43,570 nt of DNA from Collinsella sp. (GTDB lineage: Bacteria > Actinomycetota > Coriobacteriia > Coriobacteriales > Coriobacteriaceae), in the NCBI GenBank assembly GCA_014871665.1, contig WGSL01000010.1, forward strand, positions 1 through 43,570, given 5' to 3'. The position numbers were made by a program, and so were the translations under genes. Each line of letters opens with the position of its first letter. Within the stretch, counting starts at the first letter, position 1. The notes under the pieces were generated by a model. It was given only the letters and a program-made list of their open reading frames with translations. It ran no database searches and was not told the origin of the DNA. Below are positions 1-7,964 of this stretch, one piece after another.

Positions 1-756
1 TGCCATCTTGATTTAATGGCTCACCCGGACGCCGTTGCCGATGAGGCGACGGTGCTGGGCTTGGGTCTATTTGACTGCGGCGTCAATCCGCGCGACTTTT
101 CGGCCGCAAACGAGCGCGCCTGTCGCCAACCAGGCATCATCGCCGGCGTTGGGCTTCACCCCTGGTGGCTCGCCGATGGCCACTGCGGTTTTGTCGAAGT
201 CAATCTGCTTTGCGAAGTTGCTGCCCAAGAACGCTACATCGGCGAAGTCGGACTCGACTTTTCCGCGCGCTTTGCTGGAAGTGAGCCGCTACAAATACAG
301 GCACTTAACCGGCTCTGCGATGCGCTCGTGCAGCATCCTCTTACCGGGCGCGTGATATCAATTCACGCCGTTCGTTCGGCAGGAGCCATACTGGACGTCC
401 TCGAATCGCATGGACTACTCATCCCAAACCCCGACTCCCCCGTTATCATCTTCCACTGGTTTAGCGGTACTTCGGACGAACTCGTCCGCGCGCGTAATGC
501 GGGCTGTTATTTTTCCGTCAACGAACGCATGCTCGCATCTAAACGAGGACGCGAATACGCACGACAGATTCCACTCGATCGTTTACTGCTCGAGACCGAT
601 TCACCAGCCGAACCAAACACAGAAACAAGCGCACAGTCGCTCATCAGATCGCTCGAAAGCGCCTCAGAACACGTCGCCTCGCTCAAAAAATGCGACGCAA
701 AGCATATTGAGTCGGCGGTTTTAGCGAATGCACACTCTGTTTTTAGCCTTCGCTAA
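1..756 (+). CDS. TatD family metal-dependent hydrolase (5' end cut by window)
   Basis: TatD-type DNase/hydrolase of the amidohydrolase-like TIM-barrel superfamily; family members are metal-dependent 3'-5' exonucleases. The reading frame is open from base 1, which reads C-H-L-D-L-M, the tail of the N-terminal HxH metal motif, so the first residues lie before the window. Later ligands are visible: IGEVGLDF (Glu), ISIHAV (His), IIFHWFSG (His) and LLLETDSP (Asp). The visible 251 residues nearly fill the usual ~260. The gene ends with TAA at 754-756. It is followed by a repeat-containing gap and a convergent sugar-kinase gene. The first possible ATG (base 16) is inside the conserved motif and is not the true start. 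The exact substrate cannot be told from sequence. Confidence 0.88.
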   Translation, partial: CHLDLMAHPDAVADEATVLGLGLFDCGVNPRDFSAANERACRQPGIIAGVGLHPWWLADGHCGFVEVNLLCEVAAQERYIGEVGLDFSARFAGSEPLQIQALNRLCDALVQHPLTGRVISIHAVRSAGAILDVLESHGLLIPNPDSPVIIFHWFSGTSDELVRARNAGCYFSVNERMLASKRGREYARQIPLDRLLLETDSPAEPNTETSAQSLIRSLESASEHVASLKKCDAKHIESAVLANAHSVFSLR

Positions 757-760
757 CCCC

Positions 761-990
761 TGTGGTCAAAAAACGTCAAATATGAGTACTGCTAGCGAAA
801 TGGATACATTACTCTGAGCTTTCCGACCACCAGAATAATCTACGATTGTCCATTAACTAACACTTTTACAGTCACTCATCCTGCATTTTCGCAATCTTAA
901 ACCCCTCCAAACGCTCAAATCACGTCTGAAGGGGTCGATTTTGCTGCGACTAAATTAGTCACAGTACTCATATTTGGCTTTTTTGACCAC
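761..990. repeat. Inverted ~30-bp repeat pair flanking a 170-bp spacer
   Basis: Bases 762-791 and the complement of 962-990 are nearly identical: GTGGTCAAAAAA, then CGTC or GCC, then AAATATGAGTACTG. The only differences are in the short central block. The pair brackets about 170 AT-richer bases between the convergent ends of the TatD and kinase genes and holds no ORF. It could be the ends of a small non-autonomous element or two copies of a dispersed repeat. The symmetry is seen directly; the function is unknown. Confidence 0.6.
901..942 (+). terminator. Hairpin between convergent genes, possible terminator
   Basis: Bases 901-913 (ACCCCTCCAAACG) pair with 923-935 (CGTCTGAAGGGGT) in 11 of 13 positions around a 9-base loop. 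A short T run (937-942) follows on the plus strand. It lies inside the inverted-repeat unit between the TatD gene and the minus-strand kinase gene, so it may end transcription from the TatD side. Confidence 0.4.
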
Positions 991-1034
991 CGAGTCACGG
1001 GAAGGCACCAATACAGCTCCCCGGGACAGCTCGG

Positions 1035-1898
1035 CTATTCGACGATTGGTGCTCCGTGGCCCCAAGAACCTTCCATACCGCACACGGTCGAGGCAAACCC
1101 GGCAGCAAAGTCGAGCGCGCGCTCGATGGCCTCGGCGCCGTCCTCGCCACGCTTGGCGGAATCGAGATAGCACATCAAAAACGAGGTGAGGAACGAGTCG
1201 CCCGCCCCCATGGTGTCCTTCATGTCCGTTACCGGTTTAGCCAGCTGGCGGTAATAACGCTCGCCGTCGTAAGCAATGCAGCCCTCGGCGCCCGCCGTAG
1301 CCGACACAAAACGCGGACCCAGACCCTTCACCCATGCCAAACGCTCGCGGATCTCGTCCTCACTCGCGGCATCCGCCGCACTAAAGAAAGCGAAATCGAC
1401 GTAGGGCGCAATCTGCTCGTAGTACTCGTCGGTGGAGTCGTCCGAAAAGTCAAAAGAGACCGTGACGCCCGCAGCCTTCAGCTTGGGCAGCTCGCGCTCG
1501 GTAAAGCAATAGTTGCCCGAATGAACCACATCGAACTGCTTCATGTACGAAAGGTCAAAGCGATCGAGGACATAGCGCGCATCGCCACGGATACCGCCCT
1601 CGTTGGAGCCGAGGAAGACACGGTCACCGTCAACGACGGTCACGCGAGCCGCTCCGTTCTCGCCAATCATCTGCTCGCACTTGTCAAGCTCGATACCTTC
1701 ATCCTCGAGACTTGCAATGACATGCTCGGCAGCGGCGTCATTACCAAAAATGCCCATGTATGCAGAGCGTGCGGCACCGCATTTCTTGGCATAAACGGCG
1801 AAGTTCACCGCATTGCCGCCGGGATACATGGTGTGGATATGCTCGTAGCGATCGACGACGTTGTCGCCAAATCCGAGCGCGTTAACGTTAAATGCCAT
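1035..1898 (-). CDS. frlD: PfkB-family sugar kinase, fructoselysine 6-kinase-like
   Basis: Predicted to phosphorylate an Amadori compound such as fructoselysine at C6, making the substrate for the FrlB-like deglycase encoded just upstream. The 287-residue protein has the PfkB layout: N-terminal GFGDNVVDRY, the sugar-binding PGGNAVNFAVYAKK, FDFSD in the middle, and the C-terminal DTMGAGDSF with its catalytic Asp. I recognise close resemblance to E. coli FrlD in GDN.VD, GGNAVN.AVY, DVVH and FDFSD. The ATG at 1898 follows AGAAGGGACAAAGG, only 14 bases after the frlB stop, so the two are co-transcribed. This is the last gene of the operon. The exact substrate (fructoselysine, psicoselysine or another fructosamine) is inferred. 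Confidence 0.85.
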   Translation of the reverse strand: MAFNVNALGFGDNVVDRYEHIHTMYPGGNAVNFAVYAKKCGAARSAYMGIFGNDAAAEHVIASLEDEGIELDKCEQMIGENGAARVTVVDGDRVFLGSNEGGIRGDARYVLDRFDLSYMKQFDVVHSGNYCFTERELPKLKAAGVTVSFDFSDDSTDEYYEQIAPYVDFAFFSAADAASEDEIRERLAWVKGLGPRFVSATAGAEGCIAYDGERYYRQLAKPVTDMKDTMGAGDSFLTSFLMCYLDSAKRGEDGAEAIERALDFAAGFASTVCGMEGSWGHGAPIVE

Positions 1899-1912
1899 GG
1901 CCTTTGTCCCTT

Positions 1913-2881
1913 CTAGTACTCGACAACACCCATATAGCGACGGAAATCGGGATCATGGTCAAACACCTTGCCGCGTGCGGCACGCAGCTCGCAGTTCATG
2001 GCGTAGAACAGCACCGGGTCCAGATAGGCACGGACGCTCGCCGGCACGGCTTCCATACCGTACTCCTTGGCATCGAGCACCATCAGCGTATCGGTATGCG
2101 TCTTAAGGAACGCCAGGGCGCGCTCGTCCATAGCACGGCACTCGCTGGAGCCCATCTGCAGGAAGTAAAAAACGCCATCCTGAGTAGCCTCGAAGGGGCC
2201 ATGGAAGTACTCGGCAGAGTGAATGTAGCTGCAGTGCTGCCACTGCATCTCCATAAGAGAGCAGATAGAGAAACCGTAGGTCTGGCTAAAGTTGGGACCG
2301 CTGCCCAGAATATAGAAGAACTCGTGCTCCTGGCAAAGCTTGGCAAAGCGATCGCCCAGCTCGGCATTTACCTTCTCGCGTGCCGGGGGAAGAATCTTAT
2401 CCATCTCGGCGATACCGGCATACATATCGGCAAGATCGGCGTAGCCCTCCTGCTGATCGAGCAGCTCTGCCGCAAGCGACAGCGAAATGCCAGCGGGGAC
2501 CTCGGCCTGCGGCACGCCCTCGCCCCATGGGTAGACCCACGTGGTCCACTTGCCGGAGTCAATCTTGGATCCAGCGTTGTCGGTCTGGGCGATCACCGTA
2601 GCGCCGGCAGCAAGGGCAATCTCGCAGCCCTCGACGACCTCGGGGGTATTGCCGCTGTGGCTGCAAGCGATGACCAGGGACTTCTCGCCCAGACGACGCG
2701 GACGCATGATATCGAACTCGCGAGCCGTATAGATATACGAAGTGAAGGTGGTTGCCTCGCGCTGCAGAAGCTCATGAGCCGGGATCAAATCGATCATGGA
2801 GCCACCGCAAGCAATCCAGTAGACGCTGTCGAACTTGCCCTTCTCGGCAATTGCCTCTTTGATCAGATCGTGTGCGTTCAT
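1913..2881 (-). CDS. frlB: SIS-domain fructoselysine-6-phosphate deglycase-like protein
   Basis: Predicted cytoplasmic enzyme splitting a 6-phosphorylated Amadori compound into glucose-6-phosphate and an amine such as lysine. It has the two-SIS-domain layout of sugar isomerases: SVYWIACGGSMID and IACSHSGNTPEVV in the first half, FYILGSGPN and a HGPFEA segment in the second. The C-terminus (HDPDFRRYMGVVEY) matches the FrlB signature ending in RRYxGxVEY. At 322 residues it is close to the family's ~340. I chose the ATG at 2881 because AAGGAA precedes it by 6 bases; an in-frame upstream start at 2914 has no such site. It lies between the frlC-like pseudogene and frlD. Confidence 0.85.
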   Translation of the reverse strand: MNAHDLIKEAIAEKGKFDSVYWIACGGSMIDLIPAHELLQREATTFTSYIYTAREFDIMRPRRLGEKSLVIACSHSGNTPEVVEGCEIALAAGATVIAQTDNAGSKIDSGKWTTWVYPWGEGVPQAEVPAGISLSLAAELLDQQEGYADLADMYAGIAEMDKILPPAREKVNAELGDRFAKLCQEHEFFYILGSGPNFSQTYGFSICSLMEMQWQHCSYIHSAEYFHGPFEATQDGVFYFLQMGSSECRAMDERALAFLKTHTDTLMVLDAKEYGMEAVPASVRAYLDPVLFYAMNCELRAARGKVFDHDPDFRRYMGVVEY

Positions 2882-2943
2882 ATCCAGTTCCTTTCTTATT
2901 TGGCCCGCAATCAATGACGTTGGTTGCGTGGCCGATGGTTGTT

Positions 2944-3794
2944 TTAGTCAATCAGATATTTCTCGAATGCGGCCATGTTCTTGGCATCTGCCGCCGCCGG
3001 ATCATCGTAGTAACGACCGTCCGTGATTTCCTGGCCCAGCATGCCGTCGAAACCATGGGCGTTGAGCGTGGCGACGAAGGCGTCCATATCGTGCTTGCCA
3101 TCGCCCCACACCAGATGGCCATACGGGTCACCGTCGATAAAGTGCATCTCGTGAATTGCCCCATCACCAAAGGCGGCAAACCAGTCCTCGAGCGTCTCGC
3201 CTGCAACGCCCATCGCGGTTGTATCAACCATGGGCTGTAAGTACGGGCTCGCGACCTCGTCAATCATGCGCTTCGCATCGGAAACCGTCGTCACAAGGTT
3301 GCTCTCCTCGGGACGCAGGCTTTCCATCGTAAGCACCATACCGTGCTCGCCGGCATACTCCGCCAGAATGGACAAGTGCTCGCGGCTGCGCTTCCAGGCT
3401 TCCTCGCGGTCCTCGTCCCAGTCGCCCCAGCCCGAGTTGATGGACATGCGGTCGCACCCAAGTACCTCGGCAAGCTCAATGCCGTGCTTAAAGTACGCCA
3501 AGCTGCGCTGTTCATGCAGCGGTTTGCGTGCGCAGTACTGCCAAGGATAGACAACATTCTCGGGACACAGAGTACGATACCTAAGCCCACGGTCTGCAGC
3601 CTTTTCGCCAGGACCTCAGCTTCAAAGTAGCCCGTGTGGTCGAGCGTCACATGCGGCTCCGCACACCACAGCTCAATGGACTCAAAGCCCAAACGCTGCT
3701 GCACATCAAGGAAGTAATCGAGCGACCACATGATGTAGTGGATATTCATGCCCGCAATCTGTTCGCGGTGCAGCGTCGGTTTGGATTCAGACAT
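2944..3794 (-). pseudogene. frlC: FrlC-like sugar epimerase (TIM barrel), interrupted by a frameshift
   Basis: Xylose-isomerase-like TIM-barrel protein resembling FrlC, the fructoselysine/psicoselysine 3-epimerase. The N-terminal part (3794 to ~3575) reads from an ATG behind AAGGAGG and contains RLGFESIELWCAEPH. The rest of the homologous sequence continues in another frame from about 3571: CPENVVYPWQYC, then SLRPEESNLV, PMVDTTAMG and MHFIDGDPYGHLVWGDGKHD. Restoring one base near 3571-3573 joins the halves into about 283 residues, the normal family length. So this is a one-base deletion or a sequencing error; programmed frameshifting is unlikely because no slippery run is visible. The start lies 1 base after the amidohydrolase stop. 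If real, the strain may lack the epimerase step. Confidence 0.8.
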
Positions 3795-3795
3795 C

Positions 3796-5379
3796 TTATG
3801 CCTCCTTATTTCGATCGAACACGATTTGTCCGTCCGACATCGTCATATCAACCGCAAGATCGCGTGCGTCGCGATAATCGAGGTCGAACACATCCCGATC
3901 GAGCACGCAGATATCGGCAAGCTTGCCAACCTCAAGCGTACCCAGCTCGTCTTCGCGCATCAGGTCGTACGCGCCCCCGGCAGTCCAAGCGCGCAAGAGC
4001 TCGACAAGCGTCAGCGCGTTGACCTCATTCACGGGCAGTCCGTCGTCGAAGTATCCGCCGCACGCACTGTAGATTGACTCGCCCAAACTCGGAATCAACA
4101 GCGGTAAATCCGTGCCACAGCACACTGTGCATCCGGAATCTTCCATGCCGCGGCGATTCCAGCTGTGCAAAAGTCGCGTCTCACCAATTTGTCGACGCAT
4201 CATCGACAGGCAATCCTCGCGCCGGTCCAGCGTTAGAATCTGCGGATAGACCTCGCAAATTCCACCTAACTTGCCAAACTCGACAAGATCGGTCGGATCA
4301 GAGTTCTCGAGATCGGTAATCGCATGGCGGCGAAGCATCCGTCCATGCTCGTCTCGAGGCAGCGAGGCATAGAGCGCCACGGTGCGACGAACGGCGCCAT
4401 CGCCCTGGCAATGCAAGGAATATCGGAAGCCGTCAGCATCAATTGCACGCAGCTCGTTCTCAATCAGATCCCACTCTGGCTCCTCGACGACCGTCTTGCC
4501 GGCAGCGCCCGCATCGGCCGTGTCCTCATAGGGTTCAATCATCTCGGCAAGCCCCGCCCATACGCCGCGATCGGTCATACGGTTGAAGCCAGAAAAACGA
4601 ACGAACGGTCCCCGGAAGCGCTCTCGCGCCTCGCGGGCATATGCCAGATTTGCACCGGCACCCACCGGCTGCGACATCATAGAGACGCGAACCGTCAGCT
4701 CACCAGATTCCTCACGGCGAGCCATTTCGTCGGCAAAGCCGTAATAGTCATCAAACGCCATCTCCTTGATGGCGGTGACGCCGCGCTCGTTAAGCATGTT
4801 CATGTAGTCCGAATACCCGGCACGCACCTCGGGCAGCGCGAGGAAATCGCTCATCATGCGCCAGATCTTCTCGGCATAGCACGCCTGGGGCGTAAAGCCG
4901 TATCGCGCACTAGCGGCAGCATTGAGAACGCAGGTCTCCGCACCCGATGTAAAGCAGACAACGGGGATATCGCCAAAACAATCGTCAAACACAGCTGCCG
5001 TATTTGCGTTCTCGGCATCCGATGCCAACGTTTCGGGTAGGTTGTGGCCAAAAGCCGCCGCGCAATCCGGATGACCTTCTTTCCATGCACGCAAGAGCGA
5101 CACGGCCTCTTTGGCATCGGCGATGCCGGACAGATCAGACCCCAACGTCCGCAGCGCCCAGCCTGTATAGAAGGTATGCACATCGATCAGGCCAGGCATG
5201 ACGGTACGGTCGCCCAGGTCAACTACCTCGTCCGCCTGGGTCAAATACGAAGCCGCCTCACACTTGGTGCCAACAGCCTCAATTCGATTGCCACGGACCG
5301 CTACGAAACCTTCAAACGGCAGGTCCCCCGTACCGGTAAAGACGCTCTTAGACGTCAGGACCGTCAAACGATCAGACAT
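3796..5379 (-). CDS. YtcJ-like amidohydrolase family protein with altered metal ligands
   Basis: Amidohydrolase-superfamily protein of 527 residues, resembling the YtcJ/Amidohydro_3 group. It has an N-terminal beta-sandwich strand set, a TIM-barrel core and a C-terminal ADICVLDRDVF segment. The motif after PGLIDV reads H-T-F (residues 68-70) instead of HxH. The usual RHRIEH-like stretch reads RHAITD. SLHCQGDGAVR and CCGTDLPLL keep the His and Asp. Two metal ligands therefore appear changed, so activity may differ from the family. The ATG at 5379 is preceded by GGTGG overlapping the permease stop; an in-frame GTG at 5388 is less likely. The place inside the Amadori operon suggests it trims or deacylates the imported conjugate, which is inference. 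Confidence 0.75.
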   Translation of the reverse strand: MSDRLTVLTSKSVFTGTGDLPFEGFVAVRGNRIEAVGTKCEAASYLTQADEVVDLGDRTVMPGLIDVHTFYTGWALRTLGSDLSGIADAKEAVSLLRAWKEGHPDCAAAFGHNLPETLASDAENANTAAVFDDCFGDIPVVCFTSGAETCVLNAAASARYGFTPQACYAEKIWRMMSDFLALPEVRAGYSDYMNMLNERGVTAIKEMAFDDYYGFADEMARREESGELTVRVSMMSQPVGAGANLAYAREARERFRGPFVRFSGFNRMTDRGVWAGLAEMIEPYEDTADAGAAGKTVVEEPEWDLIENELRAIDADGFRYSLHCQGDGAVRRTVALYASLPRDEHGRMLRRHAITDLENSDPTDLVEFGKLGGICEVYPQILTLDRREDCLSMMRRQIGETRLLHSWNRRGMEDSGCTVCCGTDLPLLIPSLGESIYSACGGYFDDGLPVNEVNALTLVELLRAWTAGGAYDLMREDELGTLEVGKLADICVLDRDVFDLDYRDARDLAVDMTMSDGQIVFDRNKEA

Positions 5380-5388
5380 CACAACCAC

Positions 5389-6852
5389 CTACACCGGAAG
5401 CATGCCAGAGATTGCCGTTACAATCACGCCAAAGACGACCATGAAAATGAAGAACTTCCAAATGGTCTTCCACCATTGGCCAAACGAAATCCTAGCCACG
5501 GCAAGACCGGCGACCGTCATGCCCGCCACGGGGCTGATGGTGTTGATGGTCTGGTTGGCAAACTGGAGCGCGGTGACGGCTGCCTCGGGATTGAGGCCCA
5601 TGAGCTCGGTCAGGGGGCCCATAACGGGCATGGTGAGCGCCGCCAGGCCAGAACTCGAGGGAACCAGCAAAGAGAGCAGGCCAAGGACGATATACATAAA
5701 CGTGGTGTAGACGGCGGCGGGTGCACCGGCGAGCGCGGTAGCGAGCGCCTGGAGGATGGTGTCGATGATCATGCCGCCCTCGGCGATGACCAGAATACCG
5801 CGAGCGATACCGATAACGATGGCAGCGTACGCAAAGTCGGCGAGACCCTTAACGAACTCCTCTGCGATTGTCTGCTGGTCAAGACCGCCCAGGATACCGG
5901 CAAGCAAGCCCATGCCAAGGAACACGGCGGAAATCTCATTCATGTACCAGCCCTGGGTAACAAGACCCCAGACGATAATGCCCATACCGCAAGCAAAATC
6001 GATAAGCACGAGCTTCTGACGGATAGTGAACTCTTCCTCGATGGAGGCATCGGTCACGGAAAACTCAATACGCTTGAGCTTATCGTCCTCGTACACAATG
6101 GACGACTCGGGGTTTTTCTTGACGCGCATGGCGTAGCGCATGGCCCATGCGATACCGACGGCAGTGAAGATGACCCAAGAAACAGCGCGCAGCCACAGTT
6201 GCGGATTACCCTCGATGCCAATGATGCCTTGGGCGATCAAAACATTAAACGGGTCGATGGTCGAAGCACAATATCCCAGGTTAGGACCAAGGAAGCAGAT
6301 GATGAATGCCGTCATCGAGTCATAACCGATACCCATCATGATGGGAATGAAGATGGCATAGAACGGCAGGGCTTCCTCAGACATACCAAACGTAGTGCCG
6401 CAAATGGACAGCAATGTCATCGTGATGGGAATGATGAGGATGTCCTTGTTCTTGAGCTTTTTAATCACACGGCTCATGCCGGCATTCAAAGCGTTGGTCT
6501 TGGTGATGATCGCGAACGATCCGCCAATCAATAAGACGAACGCAACGACGTCGGCAGCCTCCTGGATGCCCTTGGTGGGCGCTTGCAGAACCGCGAAGAT
6601 ATCCTGGCCCAGATTGATGGTCTCGCCGGTCTCGGAATCGGTGTAGTTCTTATCGACCTGTTCATAGGTTCCAGCAACGGCGACTTCACGCTCGCCCGCC
6701 GCTGTCGAAATCGTCTTGCGCTGATACTGACCAGAGGGAACGATCCAAGTCAGGACCGCAAAGACAACGATCAGCAAGAACATGATCGTATAGACATGCG
6801 GTAATTTGAACTTAAAACGTCTGTTTGTCTTCTTCGCCTTCGTATCTGACAT
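5389..6852 (-). CDS. YfcC-family membrane transporter
   Basis: Integral membrane permease of 487 residues with about 12 hydrophobic segments, of the YfcC/DcuC-like (C4-dicarboxylate/basic amino acid carrier) superfamily. The N-terminus (KFKLPHVYTIMFLLIVVF, WIVPSGQY) and the later LLVPSSSGLAALTMPVMGPL and ANQTINTISPVAGMT are typical of the group. It probably brings the Amadori compound or a peptide-bound form into the cell, taking the place of the FrlA permease of E. coli; that role comes from context only. The start is the ATG at 6852, with GGGGG 6 bases upstream; the frame stays open further upstream without a start supported by a ribosome site. It is the first gene after the palindromic operator. 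Confidence 0.85.
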   Translation of the reverse strand: MSDTKAKKTNRRFKFKLPHVYTIMFLLIVVFAVLTWIVPSGQYQRKTISTAAGEREVAVAGTYEQVDKNYTDSETGETINLGQDIFAVLQAPTKGIQEAADVVAFVLLIGGSFAIITKTNALNAGMSRVIKKLKNKDILIIPITMTLLSICGTTFGMSEEALPFYAIFIPIMMGIGYDSMTAFIICFLGPNLGYCASTIDPFNVLIAQGIIGIEGNPQLWLRAVSWVIFTAVGIAWAMRYAMRVKKNPESSIVYEDDKLKRIEFSVTDASIEEEFTIRQKLVLIDFACGMGIIVWGLVTQGWYMNEISAVFLGMGLLAGILGGLDQQTIAEEFVKGLADFAYAAIVIGIARGILVIAEGGMIIDTILQALATALAGAPAAVYTTFMYIVLGLLSLLVPSSSGLAALTMPVMGPLTELMGLNPEAAVTALQFANQTINTISPVAGMTVAGLAVARISFGQWWKTIWKFFIFMVVFGVIVTAISGMLPV

Positions 6853-6894
6853 AGATACCCCCAAAGAACTCGAGACTGCATCGCATCTCGCTTC

Positions 6895-6917
6895 AACGTT
6901 TGCATAATGCAAACGTT
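6895..6917 (-). promoter_or_regulatory. Perfect palindrome, likely GntR operator
   Basis: AACGTTTGCAT at 6895-6905 is followed by one base and its exact complement ATGCAAACGTT at 6907-6917. It sits just downstream of a strong promoter and 43 bases before the permease start, where a GntR/HutC repressor would block transcription. The binding protein is presumed to be the adjacent regulator (7071-7814). Confidence 0.65.
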
Positions 6918-6931
6918 CTATGACGTCCCAT

Positions 6932-6960
6932 AGATTATCAGCAGCTTTTTCCTTCATCAA
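6932..6960 (-). promoter_or_regulatory. Sigma-70-type promoter of the Amadori operon
   Basis: On the minus strand TTGATG (6955-6960) and TAATCT (6932-6937) are separated by exactly 17 bases. Transcription would start near 6925, right at the upstream edge of the palindromic operator. Confidence 0.6.
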
Positions 6961-7026
6961 GATAATTTCAAACTGATTGCCGCAACGCGGTTGAACGGTT
7001 GCGTTTGCGCCGTGAACGGTATGGAG

Positions 7027-7054
7027 ACGCCCGGTGAGATGATCCACCGGGCGT
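7027..7054. terminator. Stem-loop after the GntR gene
   Basis: ACGCCCGGTG (7027-7036) and CACCGGGCGT (7045-7054) form a perfect 10-bp stem with an 8-base loop, directly after the regulator's stop on the minus strand. No strong T run follows, so it may be a weak terminator or RNA-stabilising hairpin separating regulator from structural genes. Confidence 0.5.
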
Positions 7055-7070
7055 TTCCATTCGCAATGTC

Positions 7071-7814
7071 CTAGATGTCAAAAACGTAGCGAGACCCAAC
7101 GATCCGCTGACGACCGATGATAAACGGCCGCCGCTGCTCATCGAAAAAGAAGGCTTCCATATAAAACAAGGGTTCGCCAACGGGAACTGCCAACAGTCGA
7201 GCGACCTCGGGCGACGCGCACGCGATCTCGAGCGTGCACGGGTCGGTAAACGCGGGCGTGCGGCCCGTCCGGTTGCGCACGAACTCAAAAATGGATTGGT
7301 TCGATAGAGGTGCCGTTGATAGATAGGCGTTGTCCTCGTAAACATATATGTTGTTCTCGAGCATGACAGGGACGCCATCGGCAGTGCGCACGCGCTCAAC
7401 GCAAATCAAGTCAGTTCCAACGGGAACACCAAAGAACTGTGCTTCGGTGGAATCCGCCGGCAGTATCTTTCTCGAAATGACACACGCCCCCGGTTCCATT
7501 CCGTTAACGCGACATGCGTCCGAAAAACTCTGGACGTCATCCTTCTGGCGAATCTTGCGCTTAAGCTTGGGGGCATTGACAAACGTGCCTTTCCCCTGCC
7601 GCTTCGTTAGATAGCCCTGCTGGACGAGCTCCTCAATAGCGCGTCGCACGGTAACGCGGCCAACTTTATAGCTCTCAGCCAATTCGAATTCGTTGGGTAT
7701 CCGCGCGCCCGCCTTGTAGGCGCCGGAGTTGATTTCGTTTTTGATGATATCAATAACCTGTTGGTACAGCGGTATCGCTGCTTTACCGTCAGTTGGCCCT
7801 TCAGTCGGTGGCAT
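7071..7814 (-). CDS. GntR family (HutC/UTRA) transcriptional regulator
   Basis: DNA-binding repressor of 247 residues. The N-terminal winged helix (about residues 14-80) has PLYQQVIDIIKNEI, IPNEFELAESYKVGRVTVRR and YLTKRQGKGTFV, standard for GntR. The rest is a UTRA effector domain (ICVERVRTADGVPVMLENN, FYMEAFFFDEQRRPFIIGRQ). The ATG at 7814 follows GGGAGAGG by 4 bases. It is encoded upstream of and in line with the Amadori genes, like frlR in other bacteria, and probably senses a phosphorylated fructosamine and acts at the palindrome at 6895-6917. The ligand assignment is inference; the family is clear. Confidence 0.88.
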   Translation of the reverse strand: MPPTEGPTDGKAAIPLYQQVIDIIKNEINSGAYKAGARIPNEFELAESYKVGRVTVRRAIEELVQQGYLTKRQGKGTFVNAPKLKRKIRQKDDVQSFSDACRVNGMEPGACVISRKILPADSTEAQFFGVPVGTDLICVERVRTADGVPVMLENNIYVYEDNAYLSTAPLSNQSIFEFVRNRTGRTPAFTDPCTLEIACASPEVARLLAVPVGEPLFYMEAFFFDEQRRPFIIGRQRIVGSRYVFDI

Positions 7815-7837
7815 ATACCCTCTCCCAGCACAATTAA

Positions 7838-7880
7838 TTCTAAAACGGGCTTAAGGGCATTCAACAAGCCCTTAAGCCCG
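7838..7880 (-). terminator. Rho-independent terminator of the HAD gene
   Basis: CGGGCTTAAGGGC (7846-7858) and its exact complement (7868-7880) give a 13-bp stem with a 9-base loop; on the minus strand it is followed by TTTTAGAATT. It ends transcription from 7965-8624 before the regulator gene begins. Confidence 0.8.
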
Positions 7881-7964
7881 CATTAGCTTAAAGTATGCTA
7901 GGTGTCGCACCAAAATGTTGGCTATTTACTCATCAGACCCGAAAAACGCGCAACTACCGCGCTC

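Noticed and set aside
3540..3600. Programmed ribosomal frameshift in the FrlC-like gene
   Set aside because: No slippery heptamer, downstream pseudoknot or internal ribosome-like site is evident; a simple one-base deletion is the plainer explanation.
5044..6534. 496-codon open frame antisense to the YfcC transporter and amidohydrolase
   Set aside because: Shadow of a clear membrane transporter; highly polar, low-complexity translation with no start signal.
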